A stretch of 64,000 nt of DNA from an uncultured Selenomonadaceae bacterium. GTDB lineage: Bacteria; Bacillota; Negativicutes; Selenomonadales; Selenomonadaceae. The notes under the pieces are model-generated. The model ran no database searches. It was not told where the DNA came from and saw only the letters and a program-made list of their open reading frames with translations. Both the position numbers and the translations under genes were made by a program. Location: assembly GCA_902778455.1 (NCBI GenBank), contig CACYXR010000014.1, positions 1 to 64,000 on the forward strand, written 5' to 3'. Shown piece by piece: positions 27,942-36,314 of the stretch; position 1 is the first letter of the stretch; the number at the start of each line of letters is the position of its first letter.

Positions 27942-28769
27942 CTATTTGTTCATATCCGACTGGGTATCATGCTCCGCGCTTTGTATGTCCTTGCTCATAT
28001 CCTTGGCCAGGTTCATCTCATGGAACTGCTTGTCATTATGGAGTATCATAGCAAATTTATCTGTCTTGTCAAGCTCTACGACGCCTTTCTTCAGGGAAAG
28101 CTCCAGAATATGGCCGCCCTGCTGCTTGTCGTCGGAAATGAAATGGAAATGCCAGCCGGGCGTGTTCAGTCCGCCCATATAATTGGGGCAGTACAATCCC
28201 ACTAAAGTACCCTTGATATTCTGGGCCGTAAACTCCGTCTGCTTTCCCTTGAGAGCTTCCACCAAAGTTGGATAGGGCTTCTGGCTGCCATACTCGCTGC
28301 GGAACAGGACCGAGGAAAATTCCGTATGCAGCTTAATCATGTAAAAACTATTTTCCCCGCACTTTTTGACTTCCTCGTTCAGAATCTGTTCAAAGGCTTC
28401 CTTATCCTTGACGTCCTTCATCTCAACGGCAATATCATTGTCAAAATACGTCACGGTAGCATAGGGAACGGCAACCTTGTCGTCGGCCACCACAACCCGG
28501 CCGTCGCCCAGAGCTTGGTAGACCGTGCCGTCCAGCATGATCATCTCCCCGTTCAGCCCCTCAAAGGTGCCGATGCCCGTATCGCCCAGGGAGCGCATAT
28601 CCTTCACTTTAACCGTGCCGCCAAAATACCCCTGCGCCAGAGACTGCAAAAGCGCCACCTGATTCAGGCTCTCGCGCTCTTCCAGGGCAGGAGTGGCATA
28701 GCCCACACTGCCCGTCAAAAGGCCGGCGACCATGGCCAAAGCAAGTTTCTTTTTGAGGTTCGTGTTCAT
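27942..28769 (-). CDS. Alpha-acetolactate decarboxylase with signal peptide
   Basis: A 275-residue enzyme that converts 2-acetolactate to acetoin. The C-terminal zinc site reads Pro-Gly-Trp-His-Phe-His-Phe, then Gly-Gly-His-Ile-Leu-Glu, giving the His-x-His and His ligands. Gly-Thr-Val-Gly-type and Leu-Asp-Gly-Thr-Val-Tyr-Gln motifs lie near 75-90. The first 25 residues form a signal peptide ending Gly-Tyr-Ala-Thr, so the protein should be exported, as in some Bacillales. The final 30 residues are polar and rich in Met, Asp and Lys. The start was set at 28769 by a ten-base spacing from AAAGGG; 28775 and 28778 are alternatives. Confidence 0.9.
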   Translation of the reverse strand: MNTNLKKKLALAMVAGLLTGSVGYATPALEERESLNQVALLQSLAQGYFGGTVKVKDMRSLGDTGIGTFEGLNGEMIMLDGTVYQALGDGRVVVADDKVAVPYATVTYFDNDIAVEMKDVKDKEAFEQILNEEVKKCGENSFYMIKLHTEFSSVLFRSEYGSQKPYPTLVEALKGKQTEFTAQNIKGTLVGLYCPNYMGGLNTPGWHFHFISDDKQQGGHILELSLKKGVVELDKTDKFAMILHNDKQFHEMNLAKDMSKDIQSAEHDTQSDMNK

Positions 28770-28866
28770 AATCATCATTCCCTTTCTTTTTTCTAAAACG
28801 CTTCTTGCGACAGCCGCATTCTTCCTTTGCGCTTACATGCGTCAAATATTGCTGGTTAGACTGTTT

Positions 28867-30294
28867 TCATACGGCTTTCGAGCCGCTCCAGAATGTGGAT
28901 TTCAGATACAGCAACAGGAAAATCACGGCAAACACCACGCCGGCAGGATAGCTCACGCTTACGGGGAGCTTTAGTCCTTCCCCGGCTTGAAGGATATAGG
29001 TGGTAGTGACTACCGACATGAATGTGGCCGGGATAGCCGCGACGAGCGAGACCATTTTGTTGTCCATCTTGCGATAGAGATACACGGCGCCCGTCCAGAG
29101 CACGATCATGGCAAGCGTCTGGTTTGTCCATGAGAAATAACGCCATACGATATTGAAATTGATCTGCGAAAGCGCGCCGCCGACAGCGAGAAGGGGAATC
29201 GCGAAGGCAAGCCGTTTGCTCCATTCTTTCTGCTGCACCCCGAACCAGTCCGCCAGCGTTAGTCGCGCGGAACGAAAAGCCGTATCGCCGGAAGTGATCG
29301 GGCAGGCGATGACGCCCAGCATCGCAAGGGTCGCACCGACGCCCGTTCCGAGGAATCCGACGCAGATGTCATAGACCGCTCCGCCGGGACCGCCCTTCGC
29401 AAGCCCTGCCGCAAGGCCCGCCGTCCCGTCGTAGAAGGTAATGCCGGCCGCCGCCCAAATCAACGCGATGATTCCCTCGGCGACCATAGCGCCGTAAAAT
29501 ACGGGACGCCCCAACCGCTCATCCTTCAGGCAACGCGCCATGATAGGAGATTGGGTGGAATGAAAACCCGAGATCGCGCCGCAGGCAACGGTGATAAACA
29601 TCAACGGCCAAATTGGCATCGACGCCCCCTTCGGGTGGAGATTTTCCAGCGCCATCTCCGGCATCACATGACCGCCCACGCCCGTGAACATTCCCACCAT
29701 GATCCCGAGAGCCATAACGATGAGGCAGACGCCGAAGAGCGGATAAAACCGCGCGATGATCGTGTCAATCGGAAGCAGCGTCGCGAGAAAATAATACGCG
29801 AGCACGACGAGGAGCCATATCTTGAAATCTATCGCCGTAAGCTTCGCGAGGAGCATCGCCGGCCCCGTCATGAACACCGTGCCGACCAGCACCAGCAGCA
29901 CGACGGAAAACACGCGCATGACGGTAAGCATCGTCGACCCCATATAAATGCCGACCACTTCGGAAATGCTCTTGCCGTCCTCCCGTATGGAAATCATGCC
30001 CGAAAGATAATCATGGACGCCGCCCGCGAAAATCGTCCCGAGCACAATCCAGAAATATACGCTCGGCCCCCAGAGGGCACCGCCCAAAGCCCCGAATATA
30101 GGGCCGAGTCCCGCGATATTGAGGAGCTGGATCATAAAGACCTTCCATGTCGGCAGAGGCATATAATCCACGCCGTCATTGAGCCGGATCGCCGGGGTCG
30201 TCCTGTCCGTCGGCCCGAACACGGAATCAACGATTTTGCCGTAAACCGCATACCCGATCACAAGAGCTGCGAGAGATATCAAAAAAGCTGTCAT
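28867..30294 (-). CDS. CstA family carbon starvation/pyruvate or peptide transporter
   Basis: A 475-residue protein with about twelve to thirteen membrane helices. Family blocks are intact: Gly-Pro-Ile-Phe-Gly-Ala-Leu-Gly-Gly-Ala-Leu-Trp-Gly-Pro near 63-76, Gly-Gly-Val-His-Asp-Tyr-Leu near 92, Phe-His-Ser-Thr-Gln-Ser-Pro near 245, and Gly-Asp-Thr-Ala-Phe-Arg-Ser-Ala-Arg-Leu near 340. It is shorter than the roughly 700 residues of E. coli CstA and matches the short form seen in many anaerobes. Family members move pyruvate or peptides; which applies here is not known. The ribosome site is AAGAAGG. Confidence 0.92.
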   Translation of the reverse strand: MTAFLISLAALVIGYAVYGKIVDSVFGPTDRTTPAIRLNDGVDYMPLPTWKVFMIQLLNIAGLGPIFGALGGALWGPSVYFWIVLGTIFAGGVHDYLSGMISIREDGKSISEVVGIYMGSTMLTVMRVFSVVLLVLVGTVFMTGPAMLLAKLTAIDFKIWLLVVLAYYFLATLLPIDTIIARFYPLFGVCLIVMALGIMVGMFTGVGGHVMPEMALENLHPKGASMPIWPLMFITVACGAISGFHSTQSPIMARCLKDERLGRPVFYGAMVAEGIIALIWAAAGITFYDGTAGLAAGLAKGGPGGAVYDICVGFLGTGVGATLAMLGVIACPITSGDTAFRSARLTLADWFGVQQKEWSKRLAFAIPLLAVGGALSQINFNIVWRYFSWTNQTLAMIVLWTGAVYLYRKMDNKMVSLVAAIPATFMSVVTTTYILQAGEGLKLPVSVSYPAGVVFAVIFLLLYLKSTFWSGSKAV

Positions 30295-30397
30295 ATAAAA
30301 CGCCTTCTTTCATAGAATTGTTTCGCCCGGAAAACCGCTTATTCCTCGCCCCCTCAAGCAGTTCCCTTGCTTCTTGCCTATTTTCGCCGTCATACGT

Positions 30398-30510
30398 TTA
30401 AGGAAACACTGATTAAGTCAATTCGTGCATCTGTCGAGGGATTTTTTCGACTGTCTAGGAAAAGCCCTCGAAGGCGTAGCATCGCTACGTCGAGATCAGT
30501 GTTTCCTTAA
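30398..30510 (+). repeat. MITE-like foldback repeat, copy A (short form)
   Basis: 113 bases with 16-bp perfect terminal inverted repeats: TTAAGGAAACACTGAT and its complement. Between them are GTCGAGGGATTTTTTCGAC and a CGTAGC-ATC-GCTACG hairpin. Relative to copies B and C the right arm is deleted, so the right end joins directly after the central hairpin. It lies between cstA and the SYLF gene. Confidence 0.85.
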
Positions 30511-30547
30511 GGTTACATGCGCTTGATCTTGCCCTTGATCCGGATTG

Positions 30548-31153
30548 CTATTCCTCTTGCTCCTCGTATGTATTCAGTTTCTTGTCCGGGTAGATCTTCG
30601 TTCCCTTGATGGACGCATCCAAAGTCAAACCCTTTTTCGTGATTTGATAGACCCAAATTCCCTTCGCGGCAATGGAGGCGCCCTCGATGGAATCACCCGT
30701 TACGCCGTCGTTGGCCGCCGCTTCCGCTGAAGTGGCAAACTTGATATCGCCGGAAATAAAGGAATCCCAAGCAGTTTCCGTTCCAATGACGAAAATCAGA
30801 TCATACTCCTTCACACCAAGGCCAAGGCCGACTCCCATTTCCTTCATGCGCATATAGAGGCGTTCGCCCGTCTCATTGTTCACCGCCAGTCCTCGTCCGT
30901 GCGCGTCCCCGAAGATTCCCAGCTTGATCCCCGTATTGCTCAGCGTAGCATAGGCGTAACAATTCTCTATGACATTCTGGGCCGACGGGACTTTCTCATA
31001 CAGATTCTCAAGCGCTTTATCGGACAATTCTTCAATCTTCTCCCGTTCCTTCACGATTTTGTCCGCATCGGCCGCCAGGGCGACAGTCGACAGCAGGCAC
31101 AGCACAAGCGCCGTCATCAAACATGCTGCCAATTTGTTGATAAACTTGTTCAT
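30548..31153 (-). CDS. SYLF-domain (YSC84-like) exported protein
   Basis: A 201-residue protein with a signal peptide (about residues 1-28, ending Ala-Leu-Ala-Ala). The rest is a SYLF/Ysc84 lipid-binding domain: Ala-Tyr-Ala-Thr-Leu, Gly-Ile-Phe-Gly-Asp-Ala-His-Gly-Arg-Gly, Gly-Val-Gly-Leu-Gly-Leu-Gly-Val-Lys-Glu-Tyr, and Ser-Ile-Glu-Gly-Ala-Ser-Ile. Members bind phosphoinositides in eukaryotes; the bacterial role is unclear. The ATG at 31153 has GGGAGG upstream. Repeat copies A and B flank the gene. Confidence 0.88.
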   Translation of the reverse strand: MNKFINKLAACLMTALVLCLLSTVALAADADKIVKEREKIEELSDKALENLYEKVPSAQNVIENCYAYATLSNTGIKLGIFGDAHGRGLAVNNETGERLYMRMKEMGVGLGLGVKEYDLIFVIGTETAWDSFISGDIKFATSAEAAANDGVTGDSIEGASIAAKGIWVYQITKKGLTLDASIKGTKIYPDKKLNTYEEQEE

Positions 31154-31268
31154 TGTGGTATCCTCCCTTTTCCTTCGAATCATGTATACTTTCCCTTTCT
31201 TATTTTATCCCCTCTCTGCGCTTAAATCAATGGAAAGTTCCGGATTGAGACAGCTTTGTATTGTGCCT

Positions 31269-31476
31269 TATAGGAAACACTGATTAAGTCAATTCGTACA
31301 TCTGTCGAGGGATTTTTTCGACTGTCTAGGACGTGACATGCCAGTGGCATATCACGCCTCGAAGGCGTAGCATCGCTACGTCGAGAGGGATTTGACGACG
31401 ACAGGCGGAAAAAGCCCCGGTAGCGAAATAGTCCAGTGGACTGTTTCGCGGAGGGACTTATTCAGTGGTTCCTATA
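31269..31476 (+). repeat. MITE-like foldback repeat, copy B (long form)
   Basis: 208 bases. The 22-base ends TATAGGAAACACTGATTAAGTC and GACTTATTCAGTGGTTCCTATA are inverted with two mismatches. Interior modules are GTCGA-hairpins, a CATGCCA-GTGGCATA-type hairpin, the shared CGTAGC-ATC-GCTACG hairpin, and GCGAAA-TAGTCC/GGACT-GTTTCGC. It lies upstream of the SYLF gene and downstream of the amidase module. Confidence 0.88.
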
Positions 31477-31572
31477 GGTAATCACACATCCGATAAGTAC
31501 GGGAGGGAGGGGCGAACCCCTCCCTCCCTGCTCGATTCGACTCTGTCAGCTTCAAGGGGGACACAATGAATT

Positions 31573-31732
31573 TCACTCGTCCAGCTTGAAGTCGTAATGC
31601 CTGGAATAATCCTCCTGAATGTTCAAGCGGAACGTCCTGTTCGCCAGGTCGCAAACCGCTGTGTGCCATGTATTCCAGAAATTATTGGGGTGGATTTCCT
31701 GTCATGCAGCTTGCATGTATCCATACAGGCCC
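31573..31732 (-). pseudogene. Remnant 3' end of a second linear-amide hydrolase gene
   Basis: About 160 bases match the last 50 codons of the hydrolase gene at 33400-34575 (tail Ser-Arg-His-Tyr-Asp-Phe-Lys-Leu-Asp). One base is lost after Asp-Arg-Lys, shifting the frame, and the rest of the gene is absent. The homology also continues about 40 bases beyond the stop, matching the hydrolase-amidase intergenic sequence (CTCTGTCAGCTTCAA). It begins right at the amidase stop, so it is the scar of a tandem duplication. Confidence 0.85.
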
Positions 31733-31739
31733 CATCGTA

Positions 31740-33338
31740 CTATTTTTCATTCCTGAAATCCGGGAAACGTCCATCCTGATAGAAAGGAGCAACGACGTTT
31801 GACAGGGCGTATGCCACACGGAAGGCACTCAGGTCATCATAGGTGTTGCCGACAATCTGCACGCCGACGGGAACGTTTTTGTCGGACAGTTCAATCGGCA
31901 TCGCCACAACCGGATATCTGCTGGCAAGATTCCAAATCGGCGTCAGCATAAGGTTGGTGCTGGGATAGGTTTCCCCGCGTACCTGGGCAGCTTTATCAGG
32001 CGTCGCATCAAGATCGGCGGGGAAATGCGGCGTTGCCAGCGTGGGCATGACCAGAGCGATGCAGCCCTTCTCGAAGACCTTCTGCTGGACGTCCCGGTGC
32101 AGCTTCACCAGCATCATTTCTGCGTTCACCTGATCCTGCGGAGTCAGCTTGCCCGCATACGTCTCCAGATTCCTCACGTACGAGCTGAATTTGTCGCGAT
32201 GCTGCTCCAAACCGTCGAAAATGGCGTACATGCTTGTCGACATGAGCCCCTTGAAATAGGTCGGCATGAAGCTTTCGGCGCTGAGGTCGAGCTCTATCAC
32301 TTCAACCTGCGCTCCGGCCTCCTCTAGCGCCGCCACTGCGGCGTCTATGGCATGGTCGGATTCCTGGCTCAGGCCGCCCTGGAGCCAGTTCTTGAAGTAA
32401 GCGACGGCGACCTTCTGCCCCTGGATTGGAGCGTATTCCTGGGGATAGTCCAGCTTGGGACGAATCGAGGCATGAATCAGCGGACTGGGACCGGCAATGA
32501 CGTCCTGCATGAGCGCCATGTCGGCAAAAGTGCGGGCCATCGGGCCTAAGGTTTCGTAGGTGTTGTCCGACGTAGCTACACGGCCGTACGGCGGCTTGAA
32601 GCCGTACACCCCGTTCATGGAGGAGGGAATGCGGATGGAGCCGCCCATGTCGGAACCGGTGGCCAGCGTGCAGAAGCCCGCGGCCAGCGCCGCGCCCGAA
32701 CCGCCGGACGATCCGCCGGTGCCGTAATAGAGGTTCCACGGATTGCGGCTGACGCCGTAGAGGCGCGACCATGTCATGGGGCTGAGGTACTGCTCGGGTA
32801 CCGTCGTCTGGAAGACAAATATTGCGCCCTCATTACGGAGTTTCTGAATCATGGCGCCGTCGTCGGCGCACACCTCGCGGTCCTTCAGGAGAAGGGACGC
32901 GGCGTCGACGCGCCATCCCTTAACTTCATTCTCGTCCTTGACGCCGACGGTAATCCCTTCCAGCCTGCGTGCAGTGCCGTTCCGGTAGCGTTCGTCGGCC
33001 TCCTTTGCCAGCTTCCTGGCCTCGTCAAAGTTGTCGAAGGTGATGGCATTGACCTTGCCGGCATTGAACGTGTCCAGCTCGTTTACCAAATCCCGACGCG
33101 ATACGTTGTATTCGCCGTTGTACTTCTTTACACGGCTGATTTGTGCTTCCAGCACTTCGCTGGGCGTTACCTCGCCTTTTTCAAACAGTTCTATGAGCTG
33201 TACGGCAGGCATGTATGCCAGCTCTTCCTCCGAATACTTCGACTCGGCAAAAACTGCATTTGCGCCTGATGCAAAAAACGTAATCAGCACTGCTGCCATG
33301 AACGCGAATAGTGCTTTCCTGAAAAAATACCTGTTCAT
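31740..33338 (-). CDS. Secreted amidase (amidase signature family)
   Basis: A 532-residue hydrolase with a signal peptide (about residues 1-31, ending Ala-Val-Phe-Ala). The Ser-cisSer-Lys triad is visible: Lys in Ile-Thr-Val-Gly-Val-Lys-Asp near 133, then Gly-Gly-Ser-Ser-Gly-Gly-Ser-Gly-Ala-Ala near 208-217, and the nucleophile Ser in Asp-Met-Gly-Gly-Ser-Ile-Arg-Ile-Pro near 233. Such enzymes cleave carboxamide bonds; the substrate is unknown. It follows the linear-amide hydrolase by 61 bases on the same strand, with GGGAGG before the ATG, so the two probably work together outside the cytoplasm. Confidence 0.92.
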   Translation of the reverse strand: MNRYFFRKALFAFMAAVLITFFASGANAVFAESKYSEEELAYMPAVQLIELFEKGEVTPSEVLEAQISRVKKYNGEYNVSRRDLVNELDTFNAGKVNAITFDNFDEARKLAKEADERYRNGTARRLEGITVGVKDENEVKGWRVDAASLLLKDREVCADDGAMIQKLRNEGAIFVFQTTVPEQYLSPMTWSRLYGVSRNPWNLYYGTGGSSGGSGAALAAGFCTLATGSDMGGSIRIPSSMNGVYGFKPPYGRVATSDNTYETLGPMARTFADMALMQDVIAGPSPLIHASIRPKLDYPQEYAPIQGQKVAVAYFKNWLQGGLSQESDHAIDAAVAALEEAGAQVEVIELDLSAESFMPTYFKGLMSTSMYAIFDGLEQHRDKFSSYVRNLETYAGKLTPQDQVNAEMMLVKLHRDVQQKVFEKGCIALVMPTLATPHFPADLDATPDKAAQVRGETYPSTNLMLTPIWNLASRYPVVAMPIELSDKNVPVGVQIVGNTYDDLSAFRVAYALSNVVAPFYQDGRFPDFRNEK

Positions 33339-33399
33339 TCACTATACCTCCCATTACGATTCGGCTCTGTCAGCTTCAAAGGGGACACAATGAATTTCA

Positions 33400-34575
33400 T
33401 TAATCCAGCTTGAAGTCGTAATGCCTGGAATAATCCTCCTGGATGTTCAAGCGGAGCGTCCTGTTCGCCAGGTCGTAAACCGCCGTGTGCCATGTCTGCC
33501 AGAAGTTATTGGGCTGGATGTTCCTGTCGTGCATCTTGTAGGTATCAATGCAGGCCTGAATAACCGGGGTGAAATCCATCGGCGCGCTTGCGATTGTCAG
33601 ATTTCCGTCGGTAAACTCCGTGTACCAGAACGGATTTGTATCAGATTCATAAGCCTGGGTATATTTCACACGCTCCATCAAGCGGGCCATGCCTTCAGCG
33701 GATTCTCCGCCCTCCGCGTAATGTTCCTTCAGGATGGCGTAACGCTCAACTCCGCAGGCATGAGGCGTAAGGACGGGGAAGTTCTCATAGGTTTTGCCCG
33801 CTGCTGTCTGCCCTTTCTGCGCCGCGAACTTGGAGTACCTGGAGTAGCTGCCGTAGTTGACATAGAAATTGGTCATGATTTTGTCCGTGTCGTTTCTGGC
33901 AACAAGCTCGCCGTCAATGCATTCAATGATATACGTCTCTTTCTCGTCGGAGAGCATCCAGTGAAGCCCCCAGGTGCCATAGCCGCCGTAAATGTCCATA
34001 TTCTTCAGCAGCTCTACGCCATGAGCGGCGGATGTTGCGTGATCCAGAACGTAGCGGACTACGGAGACGGCATGGATGCGCGGTTTTCCGTAATTGGTGG
34101 AGCGAAGCGTGGCGAAGTCCAGATCGACGGCGGGACAAACGTTGCAGTTCATGGCCACGCCGTTTTCATTGATGCCGTCAAAAGTCAGGTTCGGCAATGC
34201 GAGCAGCTGAGATTCCGAAACCTTGTCAACTTCATTGGATTTCAGCGTGAGAATCGCGGCCAGTCCTATGCTTGCATAACGTCCTTCTTTTGCGGCAACC
34301 TTGATCACGAATTCCGGCACGTCTGCGTAATCCAGATCCAAATTGCGGCCGTAGAAGTTTCCGTTGCGTACGGCGGAGCATGCGAAGCCGGTTTTGACCT
34401 GCTCGCCTGTCGAGAGGTCAACCGGATAGTCGGTGTACTCCATGTAGTACAAGTAATTATCCAACTTCTTCGGAGCCGTGAATGAGGCCGCCTGCGCCGC
34501 TGAAACGCAAACGGCGAAACTGAACGCCATAAGCGCTGTCAAAAAGAGCCGGAACGCTTTTTTAGAGATAGTCAT
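33400..34575 (-). CDS. Secreted linear amide C-N hydrolase (choloylglycine hydrolase superfamily)
   Basis: A 391-residue Ntn-type hydrolase, with bile salt and penicillin V hydrolases and acylase-like enzymes as relatives. A signal peptide covers residues 1-29. The nucleophile is probably Cys near residue 66 in Gly-Phe-Ala-Cys-Ser-Ala-Val, with Arg-Asn-Leu-Asp 14 residues later and Asn-Glu-Asn-Gly-Val-Ala-Met-Asn near 137-144. If so, about 36 residues must be removed by maturation to expose Cys. GAGGAGG precedes the ATG. It is the first gene of a two-gene unit with the amidase, and a decayed partial copy lies downstream. Confidence 0.85.
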   Translation of the reverse strand: MTISKKAFRLFLTALMAFSFAVCVSAAQAASFTAPKKLDNYLYYMEYTDYPVDLSTGEQVKTGFACSAVRNGNFYGRNLDLDYADVPEFVIKVAAKEGRYASIGLAAILTLKSNEVDKVSESQLLALPNLTFDGINENGVAMNCNVCPAVDLDFATLRSTNYGKPRIHAVSVVRYVLDHATSAAHGVELLKNMDIYGGYGTWGLHWMLSDEKETYIIECIDGELVARNDTDKIMTNFYVNYGSYSRYSKFAAQKGQTAAGKTYENFPVLTPHACGVERYAILKEHYAEGGESAEGMARLMERVKYTQAYESDTNPFWYTEFTDGNLTIASAPMDFTPVIQACIDTYKMHDRNIQPNNFWQTWHTAVYDLANRTLRLNIQEDYSRHYDFKLD

Positions 34576-34770
34576 TGGATCTCCTCCTCGTATAGAATTT
34601 TAACCCTGCGCGGGCTCAATACCAGTTTATTTTTGTTTGATATTTTAGTCAACGGGGGTTCCAGATTGTCACACCTTACTATTATTTAATGAACAGATCC
34701 AAAACATGGGACGGCGTAAAAGCGGCAGAACGGTTGAATCCGTGATACGCACCTGAACCATGATGATAAA

Positions 34771-34812
34771 ATAAACGAGCCATACAGACATGGAATGTAT
34801 GACCCGTTTATT
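34771..34812 (-). terminator. Terminator-like hairpin beyond larA
   Basis: An imperfect stem from ATAAACG to CGTTTAT with an inner CATAC/GTATG pair. On minus it is followed by TTTTATC. It would stop transcripts leaving larA through repeat copy C. Confidence 0.5.
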
Positions 34813-34827
34813 TCCTCAACTTATCCT

Positions 34828-34995
34828 TTAGGAATCACTGATTAAGTCAATTCGTGCATCTGGCGAGAGATTTTTTCGACTGTCTAGGAAAAGACCTCGA
34901 AGGCGTAGCATCGCTACGTCGAGAGGGGATTTGACGACGGCAGTCGGAAAAAGATCCGTCAGAGGCGCGGAGGGACTTATTCAGTGGTTCCTTTA
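34828..34995 (+). repeat. MITE-like foldback repeat, copy C (long form)
   Basis: 168 bases in the same orientation as copies A and B. The left end is GGAATCACTGATTAAGTC and the right end is GACTTATTCAGTGGTTCC. The right end overlaps the last codons and stop of larA (34977-34995). Confidence 0.87.
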
Positions 34996-36260
34996 TACAG
35001 CGGCACAGTCAGGCTGCCCGTCGGCATCAGCGTTACCGTGTAGTCCTTGCCGACATACTGCTCCGCGAGCTTCAGCGCCTCGTCCACCTCGTCCACCGCC
35101 GCCGTGAACAGCATATCCTTCGCAAGCTGCTTGTCGAGCGCCGTCACGAGGATGAATTTCGCCTTCTTCATCAGGCGAGTGACCGCATACGCCTTGTTCG
35201 CGCCGATCACGAAGCGTTTTTCCAGTTCCTTTTCGATGGCCTCCGGCGAACCGAGGCGCTTGCACGTCTCTTCGAGGACCTTGCTGCCGCTGCCCTCTTC
35301 GCACTCGGCGAGCAGGATGACCACGCCGCCCTCGCGCACCGCCAGCGACGCGTTGTCCATCGTCTTCTGCATCTGATAGACGTTGATATCCTTCGGATAA
35401 CCGCCGCAGCTGACGATGACCACATCGGCCTCCTTCTCGATCGGCACGCCGTAGGTCGCGTCGACGAACTTGCAGGCCTCGATATGCGCTTTCACATAGT
35501 CGCCCGCGAACATTTTCAGGAAACGATGCTCGGCGTCGAGCACCGCGTTGAACAGGAACACGCTGCGCCCTTTCGCCCAAAGCGCGACGCCCTCCAATTG
35601 ATCGTCATAGACGGGATTACCCGCCGCCTTGCCGAGGCCGGCACGCGGATCCATCATGAAACTGTGGTTGTGGCGCACCGTCTCCATCGCCGCGCAGCCC
35701 GGGAGCACCGCTTTGCGTCCGCCGCCGTAGCCGCTGAAATAATGATGGACGATAGTGCCGGTCAGGATCACATGATCGCTGTGACAGATACGCTTATTGA
35801 TCAGCACCGGCGTGAAAAAGCTCGTCGTGCCGAAATACTCGAAATCCTCGGGGATGTTGCAGTCGCTGTTGAACATCTTGATCCGCGAAGCAACCTCTTC
35901 GCCGACGCCCTCTTTCATTTCTTCTTCGGTCATCAGGCGGTGCGTGCCGAGGGAAAAGACGATCTGCATGTTCTCGTCGGGCACGCCGAGGCGGTTCATC
36001 TCGTTGACCAACACCGGCATGAAATCGAAGCTGTTCGCCACGCGGGTCGGGTCGTTGCAGATAAACGTGACCGTATCGCCGGGCTTGACGATTTGGGAAA
36101 GCGGCGGCGTGCCGATCGGATGCTCGATGGCGTCCAGCACCGCCGCCTTGACGTCGGTCAGAAGCGGCTGCTTCGGCATTACGATTTCCTTGAGCACACG
36201 GCTTTCGTCGAGAGAAAATTTCTTCGTCCCCCGCCCGTAATGAAAAGTGTACTCCTTCAT
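34977..36260 (-). CDS. larA: Nickel-dependent lactate racemase family protein
   Basis: A 427-residue protein of the LarA family, which interconverts hydroxy-acid enantiomers with a nickel pincer cofactor. Key residues are visible: Gly-Thr-His-Arg near 106-109, His-His-Tyr-Phe-Ser-Gly-Tyr-Gly-Gly-Gly-Arg-Lys near 177-188 with the cofactor-bearing Lys, and Gly-Gly-Tyr-Pro-Lys-Asp-Ile-Asn near 285-292. No larB, larC or larE cofactor genes are in the window. The last residues Gly-Thr-Thr-Glu and the stop are read from a mobile repeat end. Many LarA homologues act on substrates other than lactate, so specificity is open. Confidence 0.88.
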   Translation of the reverse strand: MKEYTFHYGRGTKKFSLDESRVLKEIVMPKQPLLTDVKAAVLDAIEHPIGTPPLSQIVKPGDTVTFICNDPTRVANSFDFMPVLVNEMNRLGVPDENMQIVFSLGTHRLMTEEEMKEGVGEEVASRIKMFNSDCNIPEDFEYFGTTSFFTPVLINKRICHSDHVILTGTIVHHYFSGYGGGRKAVLPGCAAMETVRHNHSFMMDPRAGLGKAAGNPVYDDQLEGVALWAKGRSVFLFNAVLDAEHRFLKMFAGDYVKAHIEACKFVDATYGVPIEKEADVVIVSCGGYPKDINVYQMQKTMDNASLAVREGGVVILLAECEEGSGSKVLEETCKRLGSPEAIEKELEKRFVIGANKAYAVTRLMKKAKFILVTALDKQLAKDMLFTAAVDEVDEALKLAEQYVGKDYTVTLMPTGSLTVPLYKGTTE

Positions 36261-36314
36261 CAGATCATCTCCTTTGTGTAGTGTAAAATAATTGAGTTTG
36301 CGGCAATCGTCACG

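Noticed and set aside
31472-31669. A 65-codon frame across the hydrolase remnant
   Set aside because: It reads the remnant in the wrong frame for most of its length and has no ribosome site; the region is better explained as a decayed gene end.
30398-34995. Possible CRISPR array from repeated sequences at 30.4, 31.3 and 34.9 kb
   Set aside because: The copies are far apart, 113-208 bases long, with inverted ends and no regular spacers. They are mobile-type repeats.
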